Shown here: positions 15,045-24,146 of the stretch, piece by piece
How the letters are laid out: every line of letters begins with the position of its first letter
Position numbering within the stretch: position 1 is the first letter of the stretch
Assembly (NCBI GenBank): GCA_017539565.1
Contig: JAFYCS010000031.1
Span: 1 to 58,941 of the forward strand
Source: Lachnospiraceae bacterium
GTDB lineage: Bacteria > Bacillota > Clostridia > Lachnospirales > Lachnospiraceae
Length of the DNA stretch: 58,941 nt
Direction: 5' to 3'
Notes under the pieces: model-generated
The model's input: only the letters and a program-made list of their open reading frames with translations
The model's database searches: none
What the model was told of the DNA's origin: nothing
Program-made: the position numbers and the translations under genes

Positions 15045-15968
15045 ATGAAAAACAGGGTAACAGAACTTTTGGGAACCGAATATCCGGTTATACAGGGCGG
15101 AATGGCATGGGTGGCAGAGCATAACCTGGCAGCGGCTGTGTCTGAAGCGGGAGGTCTTGGCATAATAGGTGCAGCTTCCGCGCCGGCAGATATAGTACGG
15201 GAAGAAATACGCAAATGCCGGGAACTTACAGACCGACCCTTTGGTGTGAACATCATGCTGCTCAATCCCAATGCTGATGAGGTTGCAAAGATCGTAACTG
15301 AAGAGGGAGTTAAGGTTGTGACCACGGGGGCAGGAAATCCCGGGAAATATATGGAAATGTGGAAGAACGCGGGAGTTAAAGTGATACCCGTGGTGGCAAG
15401 TACGGCGATGGCCGTGATGATGGAACGTGCAGGTGCAGATGCCGTAGTGGCTGAAGGAATGGAAAGCGGAGGGCATATAGGTGTTACCACCTCTTTTGCA
15501 CTTATCCCGCAGGTAGCAGATGCGGTAAGTATACCTGTGATCGCAGCCGGCGGTATAGCAGACGGACGCGGAATGGCAGCAGCATTTATGCTGGGTGCGG
15601 AAGGCATACAGATGGGGACGCGTTTTGTGGCTGCAAAAGAAGCTGTTGTGCATGCTGCATATAAAGAACGGATCATCAAAGCAAAGGATATTGATTCCAC
15701 CGTAACAGGAACCACTACCGGACATCCTGTACGCTGCTTAAAAAACCGCATGACCAGAGAATATCTTAAGCTGGAACAGGAGGGGGCGGATTTTATGGAA
15801 CTGGAAAAGCTCACTCTCGGCTCCTTAAAGAAAGCTGTAATAGATGGGGATATAGTCAACGGTACGCTAATGGCGGGACAGATAGCAGGTCTTATAAAAA
15901 GCGAAGAAAGCTGCAGTGATATCGTGAAAGGTATAGTCGCGGAAGCAGAACGCTTGATGAGAGGATAG
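15045..15968 (+). CDS. fabK: Enoyl-ACP reductase II (FabK)
   Basis: A 307-residue FMN-dependent TIM-barrel reductase that performs the last step of each elongation cycle, reducing trans-2-enoyl-ACP with NAD(P)H. It resembles the nitronate monooxygenase superfamily: an N-terminal YPVIQGGMAWVA, FGVNIMLLNP, a central EGMESGGHIG and a phosphate-binding IAAGGIADGRGMAAAFMLGAEGIQMGTRF. This is the FabK form typical of Firmicutes that lack FabI, and it matches the FabT regulator at the end of the operon. AGGAGC lies before the ATG. Confidence 0.95.
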   Translation: MKNRVTELLGTEYPVIQGGMAWVAEHNLAAAVSEAGGLGIIGAASAPADIVREEIRKCRELTDRPFGVNIMLLNPNADEVAKIVTEEGVKVVTTGAGNPGKYMEMWKNAGVKVIPVVASTAMAVMMERAGADAVVAEGMESGGHIGVTTSFALIPQVADAVSIPVIAAGGIADGRGMAAAFMLGAEGIQMGTRFVAAKEAVVHAAYKERIIKAKDIDSTVTGTTTGHPVRCLKNRMTREYLKLEQEGADFMELEKLTLGSLKKAVIDGDIVNGTLMAGQIAGLIKSEESCSDIVKGIVAEAERLMRG

Positions 15969-15972
15969 ATAG

Positions 15973-16908
15973 ATGGGTAAGATCGCTTTTATTTTTCCGG
16001 GACAGGGATCGCAGTATCCCGGAATGGGAAAGGATTTTTATGAGGCCGGCGGGACAGCGCGTGGGATTTTTAAATGCGCGGCTAAAGTTACCGGACTTGA
16101 TATGGAAAAACTGGTCTTCACAGAGAATGAAGAATTGAACCTGACCGAATATACACAGATAGCCATGATCACTGCCGAACTGGCCATGTGGAAGACAGTG
16201 ACGGAAAAAGGATTAAAGGCTGATATCTGTGCAGGCTTAAGCCTTGGAGAATATGCAGCACTTGCGGCATCAGCTGTGATGGATATGGAAGACATATTCC
16301 GTATAGTGCGTAAGCGCGGAATATATATGCAGAATGCATATCCTGCAGGCGGGGCAATGTCAGCGGTACTGGGGCTGGATAGCGAAAAGACAGATCACGT
16401 ATGCAGAAATGTACAGGAAGAAACAGGAAAAGTTGTATCTGTAGCAAACTATAACTGTCCGGGACAGATCGTGATCACCGGTGAAGCTTCAGCTGTTGAA
16501 AAGGCAGCGGAAGGATGCCTTGCGGCAGGGGCAAAACGTGTAATACCTTTAAATGTAAGCGGCCCTTTTCACTCGGCATTACTTTCCGATGCTGCCAAAA
16601 AGCTGGCTGCGGAAATGAAAGATGCGGCAGTACATGCGCCGCAGATACCATATTATACAAACGTTACTGCACAGGCTGTGACAAGTGCAGAAGATATACG
16701 TGAACTGCTGACAGAGCAGATATGCAGCCCGGTGCGCTGGCAGCAGAGCATGGAGAAGATGATAGCAGACGGGGCAGACTGCTTTATAGAGATAGGCCCC
16801 GGTAAAACCCTGACAGGTTTTATGAAAAGGATAGATAAGCAAGTTAGGACATATAATATCGGAACGGTAGAAGAAATGGAGCAGGTACTCTCCGCAGTGA
16901 ATACATGA
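15973..16908 (+). CDS. fabD: Malonyl-CoA:ACP transacylase (FabD)
   Basis: A 311-residue transacylase that loads malonyl groups onto ACP. The nucleophile S90 lies in GLSLGEY, where the usual motif is GHSLGEY; the H to L change is conservative in position but unusual. The catalytic histidine is H200 in VSGPFHS, and IFPGQGSQYPGMG forms the N-terminal oxyanion region. It starts 4 bp after fabK and is followed by fabG with a 30-bp gap, as expected for one transcript. Confidence 0.95.
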   Translation: MGKIAFIFPGQGSQYPGMGKDFYEAGGTARGIFKCAAKVTGLDMEKLVFTENEELNLTEYTQIAMITAELAMWKTVTEKGLKADICAGLSLGEYAALAASAVMDMEDIFRIVRKRGIYMQNAYPAGGAMSAVLGLDSEKTDHVCRNVQEETGKVVSVANYNCPGQIVITGEASAVEKAAEGCLAAGAKRVIPLNVSGPFHSALLSDAAKKLAAEMKDAAVHAPQIPYYTNVTAQAVTSAEDIRELLTEQICSPVRWQQSMEKMIADGADCFIEIGPGKTLTGFMKRIDKQVRTYNIGTVEEMEQVLSAVNT

Positions 16909-16938
16909 GAGTATTGTTCTTAAAACAGGAGGAAACAG

Positions 16939-17679
16939 ATGCTGACAGATAAGACGGCTCTGGTAACCGGAGCGGGCCGGGGAATAGGCAGGGCTATCGC
17001 ATTGAAGCTGGCGAAGCTGGGTGCAAAAGTGATAGTAAACTACAGCGGTTCCAAAGAAAAAGCAGAAGAGACAGTGGAGATGATACGCTCTGAGGGAGGC
17101 AATGCGGAAGCACTGCAGTGTGACGTATCAGATTATAAAGCATGCGGGGAACTGGCAAAGAGCGTGATCGAGAAATACGGCCGGCTGGATATACTCGTAA
17201 ATAATGCGGGTATTACTAAGGACGGTCTTTTGATGAGCATGTCGGAAGAGGATTACGATAAGGTCCTGGATACGAATCTCAAGGGCGCTTTCAATATGAT
17301 GCGCCACTTCTCGCGTACTTTTTTAAAACAGCGTTCTGGAAGGATAATCAATATATCCTCTGTGAGCGGTGTGCTGGGAAATGCGGGGCAGGCTAATTAC
17401 AGTGCGTCCAAGGCGGGGATAATAGGATTAACGAAAAGTGCGGCAAGAGAAATGGCAAGCCGCGGGATATGCGTAAATGCGGTAGCTCCCGGATTTATCG
17501 AAACTGATATGGTAAGTGCGATGGGTGAAGATATAAGACAGAAGCTTGTGGAAAAGATCCCGCTGGGAAGGATAGGACAGGCCGCAGAGATTGCAGAAGC
17601 AGTGGCGTTTCTGGCAGGAGACGCAGCCGCATATATCACAGGACAGGTATTATGTGTTGACGGAGGTATGGCGATATGA
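16939..17679 (+). CDS. fabG: 3-oxoacyl-ACP reductase (FabG)
   Basis: A 246-residue short-chain dehydrogenase that reduces 3-oxoacyl-ACP with NADPH. The coenzyme loop GAGRGIGRA is at residues ~11-19, NNAG at about 88-91, and the catalytic triad appears as ISSVSG with YSASK (YxxxK) and a preceding Ser. The C-terminal YITGQVLCVDGGM is the FabG family closing motif. AGGAGG precedes the ATG. Its last four bases overlap the start of fabF (ATGA). Confidence 0.95.
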   Translation: MLTDKTALVTGAGRGIGRAIALKLAKLGAKVIVNYSGSKEKAEETVEMIRSEGGNAEALQCDVSDYKACGELAKSVIEKYGRLDILVNNAGITKDGLLMSMSEEDYDKVLDTNLKGAFNMMRHFSRTFLKQRSGRIINISSVSGVLGNAGQANYSASKAGIIGLTKSAAREMASRGICVNAVAPGFIETDMVSAMGEDIRQKLVEKIPLGRIGQAAEIAEAVAFLAGDAAAYITGQVLCVDGGMAI

Positions 17680-18914
17680 GCGGGCGTCGTGTGGTTGTGA
17701 CCGGTATGGGTGCGGTGACACCTATAGGTAATGATACAGAGTCTTTCTGGGCGGCCATAAAGGAAGGCAGAACAGGGTTTGCACCCATTACCGCTTTTGA
17801 TACAACGGAATATAAAGTAAAACTTGCTGCGGAAGTCAGGGATTATGATCCTGCGCAGAGTATGGACAAGAAATCGGCAAAACGTATGGAGCGTTTCTCA
17901 CAGTTTGCGGTAACTGCAGCGGGGGAGGCTATCCGTAATGCCGGTTTGGATATGGAAAAAGAGGATGCATACCGCTGTGGTTGTGCGATAGGCAGCGGAG
18001 TCGGCAGCCTGCAGGCAATAGAAAGGGAACACAGCAGGCTTATCGAAAAAGGGCCTGCAAAGATAGGACCTTTACTGGTGCCTCTGATGATATCAAATAT
18101 GGCAGCGGGAAATGTGAGTATCACATATGGTTTAAAGGGAAAGAATATAAATGTTGTGACCGCCTGCGCTTCAGGAACACATTCCATCGGAGAGGCTTTC
18201 CGTTCTGTTCAGTACGGAGAAGCAGATGTAATGATAGCGGGAGGTGCGGAGGCAGCAATCTCACCTCTTGGGATCGCAGGCTTTACAGCGTTGACGGCGT
18301 TAAGTACATCCGAGGATCCTGCGGCATGCTCCCTGCCTTTTGATGCAAGACGCAGCGGCTTTGTTATGGGAGAAGGGGCCGGAGTTGTTGTCCTTGAAGA
18401 ACTGGAGCATGCGAAAGCACGCGGTGCCAAGATCCTTGCAGAAGTTGTCGGATACGGTACATCAGCAGATGCGTTTCACATCACATCGCCTGCAGAAGAC
18501 GGTGAAGGTGCAGCCAGAGCAATGCTAAACGCTGTTGAAGATGCAAAGATCAAAAAGGAAGACATCGGATATATCAATTCACACGGAACAGGAACGCATT
18601 ATAACGATCTGTTTGAAACCAGGGCGATCAAGCTGGCTTTCGGAGAGCATGCATACCACCTGCGTATCAATTCGACCAAATCCATGGTGGGACATCTGCT
18701 GGGAGCAGCAGGTGCAGTTGAGCTGATCACCTGCGTTAAGGAGCTGCAGGAAGGTTTTCTGCATCGAACCGTGGGGCTTGAAGAGACTGAAGAAGAATTG
18801 GATCTTGATTACTGCCGCGAAGCATACTGCGGTGACATCAGATACGCACTGAGCAATTCACTGGGATTCGGGGGACATAATGCAAGCCTGCTGATAAAAA
18901 AATATGAGGACTGA
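17676..18914 (+). CDS. fabF: 3-oxoacyl-ACP synthase II (FabF)
   Basis: A 412-residue condensing enzyme that elongates acyl-ACP with malonyl-ACP. The active-site cysteine is C164 in [10 protein letters not shown]; the two histidines are in [10 protein letters not shown] and [27 protein letters not shown] at the N-terminus and a C-terminal [11 protein letters not shown] are the family signatures. The start overlaps the fabG stop by four bases, so the two are translationally coupled. There is no separate fabB in the window. Confidence 0.95.
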   Translation: MSGRRVVVTGMGAVTPIGNDTESFWAAIKEGRTGFAPITAFDTTEYKVKLAAEVRDYDPAQSMDKKSAKRMERFSQFAVTAAGEAIRNAGLDMEKEDAYRCGCAIGSGVGSLQAIEREHSRLIEKGPAKIGPLLVPLMISNMAAGNVSITYGLKGKNINVVTACASGTHSIGEAFRSVQYGEADVMIAGGAEAAISPLGIAGFTALTALSTSEDPAACSLPFDARRSGFVMGEGAGVVVLEELEHAKARGAKILAEVVGYGTSADAFHITSPAEDGEGAARAMLNAVEDAKIKKEDIGYINSHGTGTHYNDLFETRAIKLAFGEHAYHLRINSTKSMVGHLLGAAGAVELITCVKELQEGFLHRTVGLEETEEELDLDYCREAYCGDIRYALSNSLGFGGHNASLLIKKYED

Positions 18915-18918
18915 GAAG

Positions 18919-19350
18919 ATGAGTGTATATACAGCAAAAGAGATAATGGAAATATTGCCGCACAGGCATCCTTTTCTGCTGATCGATACGATCGAAGAAC
19001 TCGAGCCGGGAGTACGTGCGGTAGGAAAGAAATGTGTGAGCATGAATGAGCCGTACTTCGCGGGGCATTTCCCGGGGAATCCCGTGATGCCGGGAGTCCT
19101 GCTTGTGGAGGCTATGGCACAGACAGGTGCAGTGGCACTTCTTGATATGCCGGCATGGAAAGGAAAGACTGCATATTTCGTAGGTATCGATAATGCGCGT
19201 TTTAAGAAAAAGGTGATACCGGGTGATGTGGTATTGTTTGAAGTAAAGATCATAAAACAAAAAGGTCCCATCGGTGTGGCGGAAGCTCAGGCCACAGTTG
19301 ACGGTGTGCTGGCTGCTAAAGCAGAGATATCATTTGCTGTGGGAGAGTGA
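18919..19350 (+). CDS. fabZ: 3-hydroxyacyl-ACP dehydratase (FabZ)
   Basis: A 143-residue hot-dog-fold dehydratase. [13 protein letters not shown] opens the family signature; the catalytic H50 lies in [12 protein letters not shown] and E64 in [10 protein letters not shown]. It removes water from 3-hydroxyacyl-ACP. ATG 18919 is chosen rather than 18904 because it begins after the fabF stop and gives the usual FabZ length. In related operons an accB gene sits beside fabZ; none is found here. Confidence 0.93.
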   Translation: MSVYTAKEIMEILPHRHPFLLIDTIEELEPGVRAVGKKCVSMNEPYFAGHFPGNPVMPGVLLVEAMAQTGAVALLDMPAWKGKTAYFVGIDNARFKKKVIPGDVVLFEVKIIKQKGPIGVAEAQATVDGVLAAKAEISFAVGE

Positions 19351-19364
19351 CGGGAGAAGACCTG

Positions 19365-21062
19365 ATGAACAAGTGGCTTAATATTTGGAAAAAGAATCCT
19401 GCAGCAGCTCAAAAGCCTGCAGAACCCGAACAGATACGCTGCCCTAAATGCGGCAGGATGGTAGATAAGCAGCGCGTGGCAAAACGCAGATATATATGTT
19501 ATGAGTGTGAAGGATACTTCAGGGTAAAGACCGGAAACCGTATCCGCATGGTGGCGGATCCCGGAACCTTTGATGAATGGTTTGCGGAACTTAAAGTCAG
19601 TAATCCGCTGAACTATGAAGGTTATGAAGAAAAGCTTGCGGAAGCCAGGGAAAAGACAGGACTCAGGGAAGCCTTTACCGTAGGAAGATGTAAGGTGTTC
19701 GGGGAAGATGCGGTGGTAGGTGTATGTGATGCACGCTTTATGATGGCCAGCATGGGGCAGGTGCTGGGTGAGCGTGTGACCGCTGCGATAGAACGTGCTA
19801 CAAAGGAAAAACTGCCTGTATTTATATTCTGCTGCTCCGGTGGTGCCAGGATGCAGGAAGGGATCATATCCCTGATGCAGATGGCCAAAACAGCGGCAGC
19901 GATAAAAAGACACGGAGAAGCGGGACTGTTATACAGCACCATACTGACAGATCCGACGACCGGAGGTGTTACGGCCAGTTTTGCAATGCTAGGTGATGTG
20001 ATCATGGCAGAGCCGGGAGCACTGATCGGATTTGCGGGACCGCGTGTAATAAAACAGACGATAGGAGAGAATCTGCCGGAAGGTTTCCAGACAGCGGAGT
20101 TCCTGGTGGAGCATGGTTTTGTTGACGGTATAGTACTTCGAAGGAATCTTAAAAAGACATTATATTTTCTTATACACGCCCATCAGCGTGTGGGGAAGAA
20201 TAGCTGGGCGGATTTCAGGGGGACTGATTTTCATTTCCGCATGACGGAGATACTTAAGGAACGTATGTGGTATGAGCAGCCCAAGTCGGCCTGGGACAAG
20301 GTAAAAGGCGTAAGACGTATAGAGCGCCCTTCGGCTCTTGATTATATGGAACATATCTTCGACAGCTTTGTGGAAGCGCATGGTGACCGCTGCTATGCGG
20401 ATGATCCTGCTATAGTGGGCGGGATAGCTTTTATGGAAGACCAGCCGGTCACGGTCATCGCCGACATTCGCGGATCTACTTTTAAAGAATGCCAGAAGCG
20501 AAACTTCGGTATGCCTAAACCGGAAGGATACAGGAAAGCCCTGCGTCTTATGAAGCAGGCGGAGAAGTTCAACCGTCCCATCATCAGTTTTGTAAATACC
20601 AGCGGTGCATTCTGCGGACTTGAAGCAGAGGAACGCGGACAGGGAGAAGCCATTGCAAGGAGTCTTATGGAGATGTCTGCATTAAAAGTTCCGGTGCTGT
20701 GCATCCTGATAGGGGAAGGCGGCAGCGGCGGCGCACTGGCTACAGCAGTCGGAAATGAGGTGTGGATGCTGGAGAATGCGACTTATTCAATTCTTTCTCC
20801 CGAGGGCTTTGCATCCATATTGTGGAAGGATGCAGGACGGGCGAAGGAAGCCAGCGAAGTTATGAATATCACGGCTCAGGATCTGAAACGCCTGGGTGTG
20901 ATAGAGGAGATAATACCGGAATTCGGGGGAGCTGCGAAGGAGACTGCGCAGGCGATCGGTGAATATCTCAAAGAAAAGATAAGGGATTTTCTTATCGCAT
21001 ATGAAGGCAGGGATCCGGAAAACATTGCCGCGCAGCGTTATGAGAGATTCCGTGCATTTTAG
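19365..21062 (+). CDS. accDA: Fused acetyl-CoA carboxylase carboxyltransferase beta-alpha subunits (AccD-AccA)
   Basis: A 565-residue fusion. Residues ~1-285 are AccD with its zinc ribbon (C26, C29, C45, C48) and [11 protein letters not shown] oxyanion region. Residues ~295-565 are AccA ([49 protein letters not shown]). Together they transfer the carboxyl group from biotin to acetyl-CoA, making malonyl-CoA. No accB (biotin carrier) or accC (biotin carboxylase) is in the operon, so those must be encoded elsewhere. ATG 19365 is preferred to GTG 19347 because GGGAG lies 8 bases upstream. The gene is continuous with no frameshift, so the fusion is real in this sequence. Confidence 0.95.
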   Translation: MNKWLNIWKKNPAAAQKPAEPEQIRCPKCGRMVDKQRVAKRRYICYECEGYFRVKTGNRIRMVADPGTFDEWFAELKVSNPLNYEGYEEKLAEAREKTGLREAFTVGRCKVFGEDAVVGVCDARFMMASMGQVLGERVTAAIERATKEKLPVFIFCCSGGARMQEGIISLMQMAKTAAAIKRHGEAGLLYSTILTDPTTGGVTASFAMLGDVIMAEPGALIGFAGPRVIKQTIGENLPEGFQTAEFLVEHGFVDGIVLRRNLKKTLYFLIHAHQRVGKNSWADFRGTDFHFRMTEILKERMWYEQPKSAWDKVKGVRRIERPSALDYMEHIFDSFVEAHGDRCYADDPAIVGGIAFMEDQPVTVIADIRGSTFKECQKRNFGMPKPEGYRKALRLMKQAEKFNRPIISFVNTSGAFCGLEAEERGQGEAIARSLMEMSALKVPVLCILIGEGGSGGALATAVGNEVWMLENATYSILSPEGFASILWKDAGRAKEASEVMNITAQDLKRLGVIEEIIPEFGGAAKETAQAIGEYLKEKIRDFLIAYEGRDPENIAAQRYERFRAF

Positions 21063-21091
21063 AAGTAACTACCTGCAGAAGGAGACGGCAG

Positions 21092-22066
21092 ATGACGATC
21101 AGGATAAGCGGTACCGGCGGAGCTTTGCCGGATAAGATACTTACAAATTCAGAACTGGAAAAAACGGTAGATACATCTGATGCCTGGATTCGCGAGCGTA
21201 CAGGCATCGGTGCGCGACATATCGCACAGAATGAAACAGTTGCATCACTGGCAGCAGAGGCCTGCAGAAAGGCACTTTCCGATGCCGGCAGAAATGCGGA
21301 GGATGTGGAACTTATACTCGTGGCAAGCACTTCTTCGGAGATGCTTCTTCCGTGTATTGCATGTCAGGTGCAGAGTGAGACAGGTGCGGTAAATGCTGCA
21401 GCCTTTGACATAAATGCTGCCTGTGCAGGCTTTTTGTTTGCCCTCCAGACAGCAAATGCCTATATAGCATCAGGCATTTACAGGAACGCATTGGTGGTAG
21501 GAGCAGAGGTTCTTTCACGTATTGTAGACTGGAAAGACAGAAGTACCTGCGTACTGTTCGGTGACGGTGCGGGTGCAGTATTCGCAGAGGCCTGCGATGA
21601 GGAAGGAATGGGGATACGTGCCATGCTTCAGGGAAGTGACGGCAGACGCGGTGTGGTACTGCAGTGCAGGGCCGGTCATTATACAGAAACGGATCATGAA
21701 CTGTTTCCGTATAAAGATCCTTTTATACATATGGACGGAAGTGAAGTATATAAGTTTGCGGTGCGTACCATACCTGAATGTATAGAACAGGTACTTGAAC
21801 AGGCAGGATTGAAGGCATGCGATATAGATCTGTATATATTGCATCAGGCCAATATTCGTATCATAGGATCTATAGCCAAAAGGCTTGGCGTTGATGAGGA
21901 TCGCTTTCCGCATAATCTGGAACATGTAGGAAATACTTCGTCGGCGGCTATACCGTTGTTGCTTGATGAATTGAATAAAAGTGGTAAAATAAAAAGGGGC
22001 GCAAAGCTTGTACTGTCAGGTTTCGGTGCGGGACTTACCTATGGCGCATGTGTAATGCGCTGGTGA
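21092..22066 (+). CDS. fabH: 3-oxoacyl-ACP synthase III (FabH)
   Basis: A 324-residue KAS III that starts chains by condensing acetyl-CoA (or a branched acyl-CoA) with malonyl-ACP. The triad is C111 (NAACAGFLF), H251 (LYILHQANIR) and N281 (HVGNTSSA). ERTGIGARH near residues 35-43 is the CoA-binding arginine loop. AAGGAG precedes the ATG. In streptococcal fab operons fabH is near the 5' end beside fabT; here both are at the 3' end, after accDA. Confidence 0.95.
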   Translation: MTIRISGTGGALPDKILTNSELEKTVDTSDAWIRERTGIGARHIAQNETVASLAAEACRKALSDAGRNAEDVELILVASTSSEMLLPCIACQVQSETGAVNAAAFDINAACAGFLFALQTANAYIASGIYRNALVVGAEVLSRIVDWKDRSTCVLFGDGAGAVFAEACDEEGMGIRAMLQGSDGRRGVVLQCRAGHYTETDHELFPYKDPFIHMDGSEVYKFAVRTIPECIEQVLEQAGLKACDIDLYILHQANIRIIGSIAKRLGVDEDRFPHNLEHVGNTSSAAIPLLLDELNKSGKIKRGAKLVLSGFGAGLTYGACVMRW

Positions 22067-22100
22067 CTGAAAGGCTCCGGATAATAGAAAGGGATAAAAC

Positions 22101-22547
22101 ATGGCAAAGAGAAATACCGTGGCTCTTAATGAACTGTTGGTAAATCTGTTCAACAGGGTGATGGATGCAGAATCCAAAGCGGTGATCACGGAGGAATTCC
22201 GGGATATCACAAACAACGATATGCATATCATGGAAGCGATAGGTATAGGCGATCCCCAGAATATGTCGACTATCGCGGCAAAGCTGTTTGTCACGGTAGG
22301 TACGCTGACAGTCAATATGAACAGCCTTGAAAAGAAAGGCTATATCGAGAGAAAGCGAAGTACGATCGATAAACGTGTTGTACTGGTAACGCTTACGGAA
22401 AAGGGCAGAAAGGCGTTCTTTCATCACCGCGATTTCCATAAGGCAATGATCCATGCAGCGGTGCGCGATCTGGAACAGGATGAGATGGAAGCGCTGATGA
22501 ACTGTCTGACTAAGCTGAATGCGTTCTTTGAAAGTAAACAGAACTGA
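22101..22547 (+). CDS. fabT: FabT-like MarR-family transcriptional regulator
   Basis: A 148-residue MarR regulator with a winged helix-turn-helix at about residues 52-100 (STIAAKLFVTVGTLTVNMNSLEKKGYI and a DKRVVLVTLTEKG wing). The N-terminus (VALNELLVNLFNRVMDAE) and length match FabT. FabT represses the fab operon when long-chain acyl-ACP is abundant. Its probable binding sites are the three TTTGANNNTCAAA-like boxes at 14676-14750. It closes the nine-gene operon 34 bp after fabH. Confidence 0.88.
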   Translation: MAKRNTVALNELLVNLFNRVMDAESKAVITEEFRDITNNDMHIMEAIGIGDPQNMSTIAAKLFVTVGTLTVNMNSLEKKGYIERKRSTIDKRVVLVTLTEKGRKAFFHHRDFHKAMIHAAVRDLEQDEMEALMNCLTKLNAFFESKQN

Positions 22548-22601
22548 GCAGTTTTATCTCTGTATATGCGACAGACAGAGTGAAAAGAAAAGGAGGACGA
22601 T

Positions 22602-24143
22602 ATGGCAGAGTGGCTTAAGAAAGCAGTCTTTTATGAGATATATCCCCAGTCTTTTTATGATACCAACGGTGACGGTATAGGAGATTTTAACGGGATCATC
22701 GAGAAACTCGATTATATAAAGGAACTTGGCGCCAATGCCCTCTGGATCAATCCATGCTTTGATTCTCCTTTTAAAGATGCGGGATATGATGTAAGGGATT
22801 ATATGAAGGTTGCACCAAGATACGGAACAAATGAGGATCTGTATCGCTTGTTCAGTACGGCGCATGAAAAGGGGATCAGGGTATTCCTTGATCTGGTGCC
22901 CGGGCATACATCAGAAGAACATCCGTGGTTTATTGAAAGTAAGAAGGCGGAAAAAAACGAATATTCCGGACGTTATATATGGACTGACTTCTGGCTGGGA
23001 GGCATAAAGGGACATCCGTATATCGGAGGCGAAAGCGAGCGTAACGGAACATATATGCTCAATTTTTTTAAGTGCCAGCCTGCGCTTAATTACGGCTTCC
23101 TTAATCCGGAAGAGTCCTGGCAGAAAGCCATAGATGATCCCGACTGTCTTAAGACAAGGGAAGCAATAAAGGATATCATATGTTTCTGGCTGTCAAAGGG
23201 CTGCGACGGCTTCAGGGTTGATATGGCGGATTCTCTTGTAAAGGATGATGACAGTGAAAAGAGCGGAACCTGCAAAGTATGGCGTGATATTTTTGAAACT
23301 GTAAGGAAAGAATATCCGGAAGCAGCTTTTGTTGCGGAGTGGAATAACTCCCATCAGGCCATAACGAGTGCCGGTTTTGATATGGACTTTATGCTGGATT
23401 GGGGAGGCAATGGTTATAATTCCCTGCTCCGTGATTATGAGACTCCCGGCGGAGATCACAGCTATTTCAAAGCTGATGCAAAAGGAGATATCACGACATT
23501 CTTAAACGAGTATCTTCCCAGGGTAGAAGAGATAAAGGGCAAAGGATATATTTCACTGATCAGCTGTAATCATGATACTACGCGTGCAAGAGAGACGCTG
23601 TCGATACCCGAGCTGAAGGTGGCGTATGCTACGCTCTTTACACTTCCCGGTGTACCTTTCCTTTACTATGGCGATGAGATAGGAATGAGGTATCTTCATA
23701 TTCCTACTAAAGAAGGCGGATATACCAGGACAGGAACACGCACGCCCATGCAGTGGAACAACGGTGTAAATAAAGGCTTTTCAACGGCCGCAAAAGAGGA
23801 TCTGTATCTTCCGGTTGATGAAGCACCTGACGCTCCGAATGCAGAGGATGCACTTTTAGATAAGGAATCACTTCTATATACGGTGAAGGATATATTTGCG
23901 CTTCGTCGTGACACAGATGACTTTGATGCAGACAGCGAATTTTCGGTTCTGATCGGAGAAAAGGATAAGGCGTTTGTATATACGAGAGGGAATACAGTAT
24001 GTGCTGTAAATCCTTCCGATGTTAAAACTTCAGTGATACTGAGCTGCTTAGCAGGAAAGAAAGTTGTTTATAAGATAGGCGATGTAACTGCGGAGGGAGA
24101 CCGTCTTGAAATGGGAGAGGGAAGCTTCGTAATACTTAAGTAA
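22602..24143 (+). CDS. GH13 alpha-glucosidase/amylase-family enzyme
   Basis: A 513-residue cytoplasmic GH13 enzyme with no signal peptide. The (beta/alpha)8 catalytic residues are intact: nucleophile D207 (GFRVDMAD), acid/base E246 (FVAEWNN) and D325 (SCNHDTTR); PGHTSEEHPWF is the family's first conserved region, at 100-110. The N-terminus (AVFYEIYPQSFYDTNGDGIGD) is typical of oligosaccharide-acting members such as alpha-glucosidases or trehalose-type enzymes. It probably processes imported alpha-glucans; specificity cannot be read. AAAGGAGG precedes the ATG. It converges with ptsI 3 bp after its stop. Confidence 0.9.
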   Translation: MAEWLKKAVFYEIYPQSFYDTNGDGIGDFNGIIEKLDYIKELGANALWINPCFDSPFKDAGYDVRDYMKVAPRYGTNEDLYRLFSTAHEKGIRVFLDLVPGHTSEEHPWFIESKKAEKNEYSGRYIWTDFWLGGIKGHPYIGGESERNGTYMLNFFKCQPALNYGFLNPEESWQKAIDDPDCLKTREAIKDIICFWLSKGCDGFRVDMADSLVKDDDSEKSGTCKVWRDIFETVRKEYPEAAFVAEWNNSHQAITSAGFDMDFMLDWGGNGYNSLLRDYETPGGDHSYFKADAKGDITTFLNEYLPRVEEIKGKGYISLISCNHDTTRARETLSIPELKVAYATLFTLPGVPFLYYGDEIGMRYLHIPTKEGGYTRTGTRTPMQWNNGVNKGFSTAAKEDLYLPVDEAPDAPNAEDALLDKESLLYTVKDIFALRRDTDDFDADSEFSVLIGEKDKAFVYTRGNTVCAVNPSDVKTSVILSCLAGKKVVYKIGDVTAEGDRLEMGEGSFVILK

Positions 24144-24146
24144 GTA

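Noticed and set aside
14888-15859. 323-residue antisense frame over fabK
   Set aside because: Low-complexity Ser/Ala/Pro composition from mirrored codons, no ribosome site, and it lies opposite a certain fabK.
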